Positions 49,793-62,483 of a stretch of DNA of 64,000 nt are shown here, in pieces. The notes below the pieces were generated by a model, which saw only the letters and a program-made list of their open reading frames with translations, searched no databases and was not told the DNA's origin. The DNA comes from Tanypteryx hageni (lineage: Eukaryota > Arthropoda > Insecta > Odonata > Petaluridae). The first letter of the stretch is position 1; every line of letters begins with the position of its first letter. Location of the stretch: assembly GCA_028673005.1 (NCBI GenBank), contig CM054113.1:37638117-37702116 (forward strand), given 5' to 3'. A program made the translations under genes and the position numbers.

Positions 49793-49967
49793 GTTTTGGC
49801 TGGATTTGCCGAAAGATTCATGGTTTCATGCGGTCAGGATGCTGGACTTCTCTTCTGTCAACATGGAAACCATCGCCACGGTGACGCCCGTGGTATTAGC
49901 GGTTGCTTTTCTCGTCTGCCGTCGAGCCCTAATGGGACCCGCCCACCCATGAGTGAATTCCCACCAG
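49793..49967 (+). CDS. Candidate exon E4 with in-frame TGA
   Basis: The donor CACCAG|GTAATT at 49968 is good; the acceptor (TTGAACAG at 49792, or CAG at 49759) is weak. In the phase that continues E3, the reading is FWLDLPKDSWFHAVRMLDFS, then a hydrophobic block TPVVLAVAFLVC followed by RRALMG, which looks like a membrane segment with a positive flank. A TGA at 49950-49952 interrupts it 15 bases before the donor; past it the frame joins E5 in phase 0. Another frame is open throughout but looks less protein-like. This could be a real last coding exon, a pseudo-exon or a UTR exon. Confidence 0.3.
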
Positions 49968-49979
49968 GTAATTAATTCA

Positions 49980-52200
49980 CTTCCTCATTTTTCCGTTCCT
50001 CAAACATGCGCAAAATGTAACTGGCCGAATCGATACTATTAGTTCAGCCTGCGTTCGTCGGTCATTTTACGATGCTTGATTATGAGAAGATTTTCGCAAT
50101 TGATTTTTTCCATTGGTTCGCCTTTGTGTAAATTATATTGAGTTTTCATTCGCCCCTATCTATAAACTTCATTTCGACTTGAAACATTTCATTCACTTTA
50201 ACAGGAAAAGTTTTTTTCTCTTATAGAAAATTGAATCGAGAAAGGTATATTTTTTAAATTCTCTGAAATCTTAACATTTTTCGTCAAGTTTCCCACATAG
50301 ATACTTATCTCTTGATTAACAAGTGCCCAAAATATATGGATAATCTCCGTTGTTGCAGCAAATGGAAAAGTAATTTTAAAAATCATCTACATTTCATACC
50401 TAAAATATTTTATTTTCATACTCTATCTGAGATAAACGAAAAGAATTAGGTTTACACATATATTTATATAGGATTGTTACAAGAAAACTATCAATAACTT
50501 ATTATTCCAAATAGAGCTGTATAATCGATAAAATTATTAAGCTTAATATGTAATATTTTCCATTAATGCGCAGCGAATCATGTGTACACATGTGCTTTGT
50601 TCAATGGAAAATTTATTTATTTTAATTAGCTCTTAAACAGAATATCGATAGTCTTTTACAAAGAGGGTTTTAAATGGTAACGAAGACAATCAAAGACATC
50701 CATGTCCAAAGCAGGATTCCAATCCGCGACCTTAGAATCGGAAGGCACTAGCAACGTATTTTAAGTGCATTTTGAACATATTTTATCACCCCTTAACTGA
50801 TTGCTGGTCTACCGAACCGTGGTATGCCATGCTCCAAACCTGTCTCATAGCCTTTTTTCATCTAGTCTCTTATGGCATGTTCAGGTGGTGCATTTTTTGT
50901 GATGTGCCAGGAATTAGCGTTTTACAGCTGTAACAGAATTCAGCTCTGCTAATCACGTAACGCCGTTTACTTTTTCTTTGAGTGTAGCCGCAGTGGGGTT
51001 AAAAAAACTTGGTTTCAAATCCTCCTGTACTAAACCAAACTCGAGAGACGCAATCGTCATGCTGTTGGGAAACTCGTGTTCAGACGCTCGGCCAGCGATG
51101 TTGTGCTGCATACTATGATTTTATTATCAAGTTAATTATCACTCAATAACTTTCATAATACATTCCAATCTTAAGTTACATAAACAATGTTTATCTCGAT
51201 GAAAAGAGCTTTTAGCGTAAATTATAAATTTAACTGAATCCCACGTATATTTCAAATATGTTGCTAAGGAATTTATGGATCTTAATCATAAAATTTTACA
51301 TAGCTTTCGAGGCAAATAAGTTGGCGTTTGTTTTAATGATTTATTATGTTATTAAATTTTAAGCTTCCAATGCGTCATGGTGGTTCATAATAAACCGGTT
51401 GCTCTCTTTTGGAAAGAATAATCCTATGAATACATTTCAACTTCCAATCTCAAATGTTTTTTCTTCCAATATTTTCACAAATCGACTGACAGACGAAACT
51501 GCAAGGCGAAAACGTGAGCGTGTTTTTAAAAATGTTCTGTATTCCTGATAAAAAATCGACGAAATATATTTATTATATGGAAATAAATTACGCAAAATTT
51601 CCTAGAAACAATAATTTCTCCCGAAATTCCGCTAAATTTTGCTTCATTTCTCAATAACATATGCCTTGGTCATTTTGTTAGCTGCAAGATATATCGATCA
51701 AAGAGTAGTGACGAAACAGAATGTGTTCATATCATATGCATCACAATTTTAAATGAAATAAACTGATGTGGGCAACACATGACTTTCTCCATATTTATAT
51801 GGCAAATTACATGTTGTTAGCTCTGAGATCGTTGTCAATATTTACTTCCGGTTGACAATTAGGAAAAGAAAAAAGAGCATTACTAAGGCGTAACTAAGCG
51901 TCAATTGTTAACAATAGTCTTCGGTAGGTGGCGTGGTGGTGGCAGCTAAAAATATAAGATATCTCTTAAACAATGCATTATATGGAAAAATGTATCAAAC
52001 CAAGGTTGTAGAAAATAAAATTTCCTACAACTTTTATTCTAATACATTTTTACATTTATCAAATATTAAAGAAAATATTTCAAAATAACGCATAAGTGAC
52101 AAGAGTAAACACTCACTTCCGGTCGACCGATTTTTACTAAAAACTAATCAGATCTTCTAACTTTTATAAAAATGTTAAATATAAAATTTTGCGTTGACCT
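49980..52200. other. No gene seen; possible intron
   Basis: AT-rich. A degenerate tRNA-like or SINE-like patch around 50690-50760 (GGATTCCAATCCGCGACC) is too weak to call. Confidence 0.35.
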
Positions 52201-52229
52201 GATTAATAGTTTTTGAGTTAGAGCGCCCA

Positions 52230-52390
52230 CAAAAATCTATCACATATAGACAGACACACAGACATCATCGAAAAATAGTCAAAACGTGTTCAGGGGACCT
52301 TAAAACATGTATTTACGTTGAAATCTCGAATTCGATTTTTTTCATGAAAACAATACTTTCTTTATACTTCGTATATGGAGAAAGTAAAAA
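52230..52390 (+). repeat. Retroelement 3'-end-like fragment
   Basis: The line CACATATAGACAGACACACA, then GACATC, CAGGGGACCTTAAAAC and TTTCTTTATACTTCGTATA has the pattern of a widespread arthropod retroelement 3' end (AGACAGAC followed by a conserved tail). No coding sequence adjoins it. A similar TTTACTCTTTATACAACGTA stands at 56173. Confidence 0.4.
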
Positions 52391-52782
52391 TGTTTTAAGA
52401 AATTCAATGAAACATTTTTGCCTCCCATTCATTTTTAACATAAATTGGAAGTTTCCTTGTTATAATTATTGAGAAATCTTCAGATGAATTAGAGATGGAG
52501 TAGCCACTTTGACGATCTGAAACTAAAATGAACCAACTGACCCATAATGCTTTAGTGACCTTTTGTGCAGAACAGGTGCTTGTAAATTTCAACCAACACA
52601 GGGAAAGTCTGGATTATCATAAATGATAAGTGAGTGAAACAACATTGGCCGCATAAGGACACCTGGCACTTGAAACTTGTCACTTAATAGGACAGCTTAA
52701 CAGCTTAGTTTCCCTTTTCTTTCACATTGATGAATTTATGCTAGAACACATTTGAGAAGTTTTCAGATAAAAAGAAAAAATA

Positions 52783-52783
52783 T

Positions 52784-52842
<59 letters not shown>
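52783..52842. repeat. (AT)n microsatellite
   Basis: About 28 TA units. Confidence 0.95.
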
Positions 52843-52845
<3 letters not shown>

Positions 52846-54038
52846 TTTTAAGGTTTGGAATGCTAACAAGAAAAAACATTAAAATTCAAGAGACAAAAAC
52901 TAGTTTGAAAGTTTTTCTGAGTCTTATATTTAACATAAAGCTACACAATTTCTTTCCAGTGCCATACGCTTTTTTAATACTTAAAAAAATACCAAAGAAA
53001 AAGTTTTTTTTTCAATGTAATTGATTATATTTATTTTTTATAAATAAAAATTTTCAAGTGTTGCATAAAAAAAGGAATACTTTGTTGTTCTCATGTTGAA
53101 ACTTCATTTAATAATTAAACTACACTATTAGTAATAATCAGTCATAGCCTCATCAGCCTATATTTGAAGAAAGAGTGCATACAGTAGTATAATATGTTCA
53201 TTTAGTGGAGGCAGTGCGCAGAAGGCACTCTCACGGAAGGACTAGTCCATCCTTGAGGTGGGATCGCCTATAGGGGAGACCATGTTTAGCCGTGGGCAAA
53301 AGTTGCATGATCTATTCTCCGAACTATTAGTCTTAACCCAAAATGGGCTGCTGCGCATGGCTATGACATCGACTTTCCCCTTAAAGGTTCCCCCCCAAGT
53401 CTTTCCCTTCTCCTCTCATGCACTGCCGACTGCCACCACTAAACAAACGAGCAACAACCCAAACTGTATGTTCCTACTCACAGTTGAAATGCCAACATTT
53501 AAAGAGCATTAGAATGAGGATATCTATGAAAATGCTGAAATGGAAATGTAGCCCTTGGTCATGTATAGATAATCTGCAGCTGGTCATTAATTTCATTCTT
53601 GTGGACGGTCTTCTTCTAAATATATTATTATTTCTTAAACAATTTGCCAAGGTTTCCCATTGGTTATGAATATATTTTAGATCTAGAAGCAGAAAATCAA
53701 TAAATTGTGTAAATTCAAGACCTTAATCATAAACCTGATTTTTGCTTAAATGTTCTCCTTCATAAAATTCTCATATGAATCATTTTTTAAAAATTGCTGC
53801 TTGAAAATTATCTAAAGAATTCTTTTGTTTAGGATAAATAATGGCTTATTTGAATAAATAATCATGTTATATATCAATGCCCTTTTGATAGAATGTATTG
53901 TGTATAATAATATCGTAAGCATAATATCATATTCTGCACATCAACTCTCCGTAAATTAAATTATTTCCTGCCCTCCCCCTCCCCCCCTGTGTAATTTTAC
54001 AAACGTAAGAAACATTGAAAATCAAAATTAGTGAAATA

Positions 54039-54687
54039 CAGTGCAGCCTCTATAATTCGAACTGATTAATGCAAGGGCGTGTTTGGATTATCGAGGTGTT
54101 CGGATTACTGGATTCTAAGTGTAGTAGGTACATTTCCACAGTAAAAACTGAAAATTTATACTGTATGTACATACATGATTACATCTTGTTAAAGTAAATA
54201 GTCATCCATCTTTTTTGTTTTATTCCTTTCACGCTCACACAGCTGACGATATAGTAGTAGTATGTATATCAGTAATATAGTAGTAGTATAACAATATTCA
54301 TGTATAATAACGAGGAAAAAATCTGTTATGTATTAAATTTCTTTAAATAAAACACCAATTACTGTACTTACAGTTCACTAAATGACTGTGAGAGATCTGC
54401 GTTGATGGACGGGAAAATTATATTCCACACTGGTCCGTGGCAGCAGGCCGGTCGTGCTGATATCGCTCATTCCTCTTTAAACAATGTTTCAAAGAATCGT
54501 CTATTCAGCCGCAAGAGGCGTTAGTAGTGGACATCTGTGCCCCACTTTGTTACAAAATAAAAGCTTCAAATTTCACTTTCCAATGCTCGCTTCGCTTAAC
54601 CGACACTTTGCACCTGATGTGTTGAGAAACAGTTCGGATTACTGGGATTTTGGATTAACGTGGGTTCGGATTATAGAGGTTGCACTG
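54039..54687. mobile_element. 649-bp TA-flanked MITE (pogo/mariner type)
   Basis: The left end CAGTGCAGCCTCTATAATTC and the right end, inverted, CAGTGCAACCTCTATAATCC match with two changes in 20. Both are flanked by TA (54037-54038 and 54688-54689). Subterminal TTCGGATTACTGGATT and CGGATTACTGGGATTTTGGA form a second inner repeat. No transposase sequence is left. Confidence 0.9.
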
Positions 54688-55166
54688 TATCTCTGAAAAA
54701 GTGAATTTGCTCATGGTTAATACATTCTGACCATAACATGCAAAATTAATTCACTGTTTCATTCTTTTCATGTATAAAACAGGTATTTCAAGCACATGTT
54801 AGTTGATGCATAATATGAATCTTGGACGATAAGCAGTTGCCGCTGCTGCATGGCCCTAACTACCATACTGCCATTAATGGAATTCCATTGAGGTCTTATT
54901 ATATGTTAGCCATCTTCTTACTTTCATGTTCATGTTTTTCCTTAATATTAAAATTATTCTAGCAATTTCATAATTTTATTTTTAGTTAAATGCATACATT
55001 TTATAAACATAATTTTTAACAATAGAATAATAAATTTATTGAAATATTTATGCTTGTGTAAATAGAAGGCATCAATTACATGCATTAACCATGTGAATAA
55101 CTTTAGGATTTAAATATTTTTAATGTATTTTTAATATGCTTACTAACCATTAATCTCTTTTGCTAG

Positions 55167-55289
55167 GTACTAATCAAATATTCTGGTGAACCTAATCCAA
55201 CTGGTCCAAAAGGTGAAAATGTAATCCAGATAACAACTTATATAAAAGATTTAGCATTAAATATTCAATACCAACAAATCCATCCTTAA
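55167..55289 (+). CDS. Candidate terminal coding exon E5, unknown protein
   Basis: The acceptor TCTCTTTTGCTAG ends at 55166. Phase 0 gives 40 open codons, VLIKYSGEPNPTGPKGEN to LNIQYQQIHP, ending TAA at 55287-55289; the other two frames stop within eight codons. In AT-rich DNA this single open frame right after a good acceptor, with polyadenylation signals 180 bases later, argues for a true last exon. The preceding exon must end at a codon boundary, as E4 and the alternative frame of E3 do. I do not recognise the C-terminus. Confidence 0.6.
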   Translation, partial: VLIKYSGEPNPTGPKGENVIQITTYIKDLALNIQYQQIHP

Positions 55290-55470
55290 ATTATTTCTTT
55301 TGCTGCCATTATTGCACTTATCTATGTTTCAATCTGTTCGGGTTAAGAAATGAAATGTTTGAAAAAGCGAAGTAGTAGTTATATGATGTATGTAATATTT
55401 TCATTTGGAAATGTTGATGATGGAATGGTTAATGCTCATTCGATATCTTTGACATTTCAGTGATTCAGTA

Positions 55471-55483
55471 AATAAACAATAAA
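55471..55483 (+). terminator. Polyadenylation signals after E5
   Basis: Two overlapping AATAAA hexamers (55471-55476, 55478-55483) lie about 180 bases after the E5 stop, at a normal distance for a short 3' UTR. Confidence 0.5.
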
Positions 55484-55499
55484 TGACATTTATTAAAAA

Positions 55500-56560
55500 A
55501 TTTGATTAACTCATTAAATATTAATGAAACATTGTAGCATTATTAACATACAGGATTAAACAAACTGTTGTAATTAGCTTCTAAGTTTTTGTTTGTATTT
55601 AATTATTTTAATGGTTTTTATAATGAAATTATAATTCCAATTCCTATAATCCTCAAAAGAAAACAATTTAAAGTGCCATTAAAGTTAACCTTTAGGGTCT
55701 TTTTACAGGTAGTGATACATTTAAAAAAAATATATATTGCTCATTTTATTATGTTTTCGTTTGGTAATAATTTCTGCTAAAAACGATTTGATTTGAATAA
55801 TTAACCCTTTTCTATTTGTGTGAAAAGGTTCTGTAATTAGTCACAGTGGGTAAATATAACCCCACTCTTATTGTTTTTATTTTAACCTGGTAATACTAAT
55901 TTATTCTGGTCATAAGGGTATTAAAAACTCTAATATCATTATTAAACACAATTGAAATATGATGTAATTTAATTTTTATTTCATAATAAGTGATTTTTCA
56001 TGGAGAAGGCTAGTGTACCAATTATATGTCATCACATTGTGATTTGTTCCTTTTGTTGACATAGCTAGTCATTGAAAAACTTCTTCAAGTTTATTTCTTA
56101 ATGTCTATGCAGCATTAAGTGAATGCTTGCATGTATTTCAAATCTTGGAGTCAAATTGTTTCAAGATTAATATGTTTACTCTTTATACAACGTACATGAA
56201 AAAGTAAAAGTAACAAAGTTAATGTTGTTAAAACCAATGATTAACACTGAAACATCATCAGAAATTTTAATTGTATAGGTACTGTAAAATTGGCAAAGTT
56301 CTGCAATCCAGTTCTTTTGTAAACATTATTTGGGCCATATTATCTTCAAATGAATAGCATGGGCAGAAGTGTGATTGTCATTTAGCCATATATCATTAAA
56401 GACTTTTCTTATTTTATTGAGTACATTTTTCATTGATAAAGTTAGCAATAGCATGTACTTTTCCATATTTTCCATATTCTATGAGAGATTTTGATTTTCT
56501 TCCAAAATTAAGGAGGCACAATGAGAAATCACTCCTGATGATTAAACTCTAATGTGACTG
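55500..56560. other. No gene seen
   Basis: Very AT-rich sequence downstream of the putative gene end. Confidence 0.4.
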
Positions 56561-56567
56561 GAATTAC

Positions 56568-57065
56568 ATTCATTTTACCACACAAATCCATTTTCTCCTA
56601 TGAATACTCTCATGAAAATAATTTTAATTTGTTTAACAAATGTTTGTTTGTTTGTTTGTTTGATGAAATTGACTCAAATCACTGCTAAAATGCATATGAC
56701 TTGAAATAAAATTCATACATCTTGAAACATAAATGCCATCAGAATTGATTATTTAATGACAAAATTTAAGATACAAATTTTAAGGAAGTAATCATTCATA
56801 TTTATTTTTTGTTTTAATAAATTCATTTTACCACACAAATCCATTTTCTCCTATGAATACTCTCATGAAAATAATTTTAATTTGTTTAACAAATGTTTGT
56901 TTGTTTGATGAAATTGACTCAAATCACTGCTAAAATGCATATGACTTGAAATAAAATTCATACATCTTGAAACATAAATGCCATCAGAATTGATTATTTA
57001 ATGACAAAATTTAAGATACAACTTTTAAGGAAGTAATCATTCATATTTATTTTTTGTTTTAATAA
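56568..57065 (+). repeat. Near-exact tandem duplication, period 253 bp
   Basis: 56568-56820 and 56821-57065 run identically from ATTCATTTTACCACACAAAT to TTTTTTGTTTTAATAA. The visible differences are two extra TTTG units in the first copy (near 56650) and one base (ACAAATTTT against ACAACTTTT). There are no flanking element ends. It is either a recent duplication or an assembly artefact. Confidence 0.92.
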
Positions 57066-57069
57066 ATTT

Positions 57070-60000
57070 TAAAATTTAACTTAATAATTATCATACTTTC
57101 CCAATTGTAAGATGATGTTTTTTTCTGTAAATGTATGCAGAAAAATCATACTCGCCTTATAATCGCAACCAAAGTTATCTTCTATTCCTCCTCTCTTATC
57201 CCCACTAATATTCAACTCTCTATATTCAATTGTCTATTACACCCCTATAAGATAGTATTATGCTTATGGCACAGGCAGCTGCCAATTTTTTCCTGTATTA
57301 GAGCCAATGCATATGTCTTCATCCCATATTAAATGTTTTAAGAAATAAAACTAATAATTTAATGTTGATCTCTGGAAGCGAATAAATGTATCTATTTCCA
57401 ATATCAATGTTTACTTCTATCAACTCTTGTAATTTCTTTATGACCTATTAATCTCCTAACTTATCTAAAAATAAACTCAAAATATTCTATAAAACTTTTC
57501 TGAGGTTCATTTTACACTTTGACTAATTATATTTTTAACTTATTCTAATCTGTAATCCAATATTTACTACCACATTTTCCAAATGCATATTTACAATAAA
57601 CAGCTGTATATGTTTATTTTTTATATGTAAGGCTATTTTCTTTGTGTCACACTGTTGCAGTACTGTTTTTACGGCTTTGGGAGCCCAGGGTCCAACATAA
57701 TTAGGGGCCCCTACTATTTATGCATGGTAACCCCTGCTGTACTACTATGGAAGTAGTTGTAAAAATCTATGTAAACATTTTCTAATTCAGCGAAAAAGGG
57801 GAAGGAGAGAGGCGAGGATAAATGAAATATCAATTTTTAATGAGTAAGGGGCCTCCTTAGCTATATCTTTCAGAGCTCCCAAAAAACTGTGAGATGCCCC
57901 TGCAAGTAACTATGTAACATTGAAATAGAAGGTTTGTCCTTATATACATGACAAACAGGATAAAATCATTCGGCGAGCACCACTCGGATAGGCAATAATA
58001 TATCTAAAACATGGAAGATGTTGATCCAAGTATCTGGCAAAAAAAATTCGGAGGGTTAAAAAGTCTTAGCTTTTCATGTATTTTATTTCATAAAGGTATT
58101 TAGCCTCAACTTTAATAAAATGTAAACTATGCATAGTAACTATTATTAATTAAAAGGTTTTTAAAATATTGAATTACTTCAAAAATATCGCTCTTACTAG
58201 GAAGGATTGATATAATATAATTTTCAAAATTGCCGCTCTTTTAGTGTTTGATATTCAAAGTTCTGTATTCAGACGCTAGGTAGCACGACCAGACAGGCAG
58301 GTGCTTTGATGTTAAACGCGTATTTTCCGGGAGAGCGTCCGATCGATCAAATTCATTGAGAGGTACCTATTGAATTTTATAATGAAATTTACCACCCTTA
58401 TCCGCTACATACCTGTATATAAGTATTAATTGAGCAATATAAATATACCTATGGAGACATTCAATGTAATCAGCAGCTTTGTCATTTTAAAGGCTCCTTA
58501 ATTAATCGTGGGCGTTGCAGTATAATCCACAAACGTTATATGAATTACCTGTATTTAATAAACATTTCGGTCCCTCTTACAAAATCGTCGACAGATTGAG
58601 GCGCATATCAATTTTTACGCTTGTTAGAAATTATTTAGAAAATAGAAGAATGAAAATTCTAATGTATTTCAAATTGGAAACAGCGTAAATCTCATTAATA
58701 AAGTCAGGCTCAACCTTGTGGAATTTACTCATTATATGAACAACTTGGTCACTTCCACACAAATTTAATAAAAATGACCAGTTTCGCTACGATCGTAGCA
58801 TCGGATTCGTGTAATTAAGTACGCTGATCTAAGAAATCACGGCAGCTGTTTAGAAATATGCCGCATGAGGCAAAAAGACAAAAGGCCTCTCTAGTTTACG
58901 ACACACAGGTGCAGACCGGCGGCGACAATGCTATATTGCCGCTCAAAGAAAAGTGCTTTCCCATGCCTCTCGAACTCCCCACACGCGACACCCGGAAGAA
59001 AGTAATAGTATTTTGTGAATGTGAAAGGTCGCTATCTAGCTTAAGATATTATTGAAGTACCTTTATGATTTTGCTGCAGCTTATGTTTTCTACTAAAAAC
59101 TAAATTCTTCACGATCCGGAACTGATCTTTGATCAGTGCTTCTTTTCTGCAGCTCTTGCTTCTTCTCGTTCCCACGCAAATTGCATTCGCATTGTTTGTG
59201 GACTATTTAAGTCGATAACTTCGCGCTTATTTTTTTTCTTTCGAGGTTATTATTCTGTACCGGTTTGTCACAGATGCTATTGGCCCGCACTCCTATATTT
59301 ACTTTGTAATCCTTGGAGTAAATAAGGGCAAAAATTATTAATAATTGCTCTTATCAATAAATCAGCCGTTCATTAAAACTAGAGGAAAAGGCTTCAGTAA
59401 CACGCATAGAAAAGTTTTTGAATTTGTTTAATTATATATGTTAATTATACCAATTAAAATTTATTATAGATTTTTGTTTTTATCTCGAAGTCAATTTGAG
59501 GAGATATTTTTTGTCTTAATTTATTTTTGGGTTGGCATGGATCAAATACGAGCCCGATATTTCATCTTGCTGCAGGCTTTTTACTATCCAACTAAAACTA
59601 TTTATTATACTAAATGGATACAACGTGCTTACAAATATGATTTTTGCAGGAAGAATGATTAAATTTGGATGTTTCAGTGGTTAATGTAAATTACAATATT
59701 GCTTATAATTTTGTTTAAATGGCGACGTATAGTTTTTTAATGTATGTCTGGTCACCTTAGATTTTATACGATTTTACTGCCAGTCCTGAAGGAACACCGA
59801 CTTTAAATGTACATATGTACGTATATGATTATTAATTTATTCGGGTTATTTTTTCTCTTCTCAAAAATCTTCCATATTAGGCGATGATCTTCTTTATCGC
59901 TATCGTAAATCCGCCATTATCCCTATTGCCACGTTAGTGTGATGACCATTATTTTATATTTATACCTTTATCTGTCAAAATAATAGTTGATCATTCCTAG

Positions 60001-62480
60001 TTTATATTTCCATGTAAATAACCTCTTGTTGATTCAAATTACATAATTACTTTAAAATTTCACTAAAATATTCTGCTAGGAACTTAATTGAAAATCACAC
60101 TTCTATTGCAAATGGATCGAGAAGTTTTAACCGCTATAAATGTTAGTTATACTATTTAACAACTCTTAAGATTTTCAAACCAAATGAGTCGTTAACGAAA
60201 TCGCTAATTATTTCCGTAAAAAAATAACGCATTCGCTGCCATCGCCTCCATTAATCATCGTCTGCTCTGCTCAAGGCCCTCTTCAGATATATATTGTTTC
60301 TACCGCATTTGAGGCCGAGGTAATATATTTACGGGAGGGTGATTAGGAGCGCATGTCAGTACATCTAATTAAATTACGACCATGCGAAAATAAGTAAGTT
60401 TTGAATTGTTTTCGAGAAGTCGGTGTTTTGATAAGGATCAAAGGCGCATTCCCATGCGCCCGTGAAATATGCAGGAACCTTATTCATTAAATTCAATGCC
60501 CGTCGAATCTTAATGGATTCGCCCAACAAGTCGTTTATTCTATTCTATTTTGAATCTTTTATGTCAAACTCTAAAATTTATAAAAAGTACTGTATAATAA
60601 CTGATTTTGAGACCGTTTAACCACTAAAAGCTGAATTTAGAGCTCAAAGATTCTGTCTCCATAAGTGAAATTTGGGGCAGAAGTAACAGCCACACCTACC
60701 ATCTAAACTTTTTAGTGTCATAATTAAATTAAATAATTTAATTTATTTTCTGATTGCTACAAAAGCTTTCGTCCTCGAATTAGTACTAAATAGCGTGAAA
60801 TATCGTATAATTATTCGTTCAAATTATGGTAAGAGGCGAACTCGAAGTCAGAGGGAAAAAACTCCTAAATCAGGAATCGTTCGGTGTAAATTACCTCGCT
60901 AAATTTTCGTGAATTTCGAAAAAAAGGAAAAAATTCAATGAAAAATTAAATAACTCTTTTGCACTTATATTTTATGTAACATCGCGTTCTAGAGAAGGCG
61001 ACCGGTTAACGCAAATTTTTAAAATACTGCCAGACTATTTCCAAGTTTTATCATGGCTATTACCTCTCACGTTGCGAAATTTCGTGAATATTAATGAACC
61101 CGACGAACACCATAATACCTCCTAGTCATTCCTCTAATGGAGTTATTCCATAAAATAAAATGCGATTCGCCTTGCGAAACTTGGACAAAAAAACGTGTGA
61201 AATTATATTCCTTCCAAGTTCTCAGGGCACTCTGCGCACTGCGGAGAATACATTATTTCAGCAGCTTTTTTGCGAATACCTTTTCATGCAACCGGCGAGA
61301 AGCGATAAACTGTCGAGGGAAGAGTGTTCCCTCCTTTTGTTTTTATGATAGCTCATGACGAGTATTACAGGTGGGTTATTTTCTCCATTCCTGACCTTTC
61401 CTCTCTTCCTCTTGAAAATATATCTCATTGCGGAATAACCAGTTGACGCTTTTCTTGCAGTAACGTCTTTCAGGTATAAACATGAGCTTCATCCACGTGA
61501 ATCGACGACTTTTTTCTCTCTTTTAAAAAATATCGGATTTGTTACGTCCTACCGAAAACGTAACTTATACATATGGAAAAATACTACCCGAGTCCAATCA
61601 CAAGCTTTTATACCTGCATGGTTTCGAGAAGTTATTCGTAGTTCGTTGTAAAATATGTGATTGGTGATGTATTCCCCTCATTTGAATTAGTACAGAATTT
61701 GAATGCAGCGAAGGAAATATGCTTTATATGCTTTAATATTCATCGGTAATTCCTAACGCCGAGGTTTCCGCAGTGGAGCGTTGCGAGTCTCTTCAGAGGT
61801 TTTGAGAATATTTTTAGCAAATTGTCCTTGTCATTACGCTGCATTTAAATTACGGTGATATTTAACCAAATAAATGAAAATATGATGTTTTTCATGCAGT
61901 GACAGACATGTTTTGCGTCTCTCTTTATTCTCTCTCTATATCCAAATGACATTCATGGAAACTGGAAATTGATATCCCTGTTTAGGGAGAAGTTGGCATT
62001 GACATAGTTCCCTCGCGTCTAGTCTTTGATAGATCTAGAATTGCACCGGAAACCATCATTTTCATTCTAAACCCCTCTGGCAATAAGATTTATTTTTCCA
62101 TTCCTTCCTAAATAAATCGTGTATTGTGACAATCAAGGAATGTTTTCAATGAGTACGCATTTTTCTCTTGAGAACTAATAGCCTTTTACGGAACGTTTAT
62201 TTCAAAATAGCGTTAGAAGATAAAGCTACGTAAATGTCACATTATTAAAATACCAATACCAGCAAAATGGTTTAAGATAAAAAAACATTATTAACGAACG
62301 TGTCATTTATACTGTCAATGTTTAACCTCTCAAAGATCACGTCATACCAGTGATATATTATCTTCTTTTGTGTTAAATACGGTGCCTGTTTCAATTTCTT
62401 ATTATAAATTTAGTAGGTTATTCTAAAACTAGTACTTCCGACCATATTTACTCAGCCTTGATAATTACCCTAAATTCCCA
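57070..62480. other. Long stretch without a recognised gene
   Basis: AT-rich throughout. Short frames such as 58858-59055 and 61137-61358 are GC-richer than their surroundings but have no matching splice sites or known motifs. A GGGGCCCC-containing patch at 57680-57910 may be an old repeat. Confidence 0.4.
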
Positions 62481-62483
62481 AGT

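Noticed and set aside
57680..57910. GGGGCCCC-bearing patch that could be an old transposon
   Set aside because: I could not find paired ends or a target duplication.
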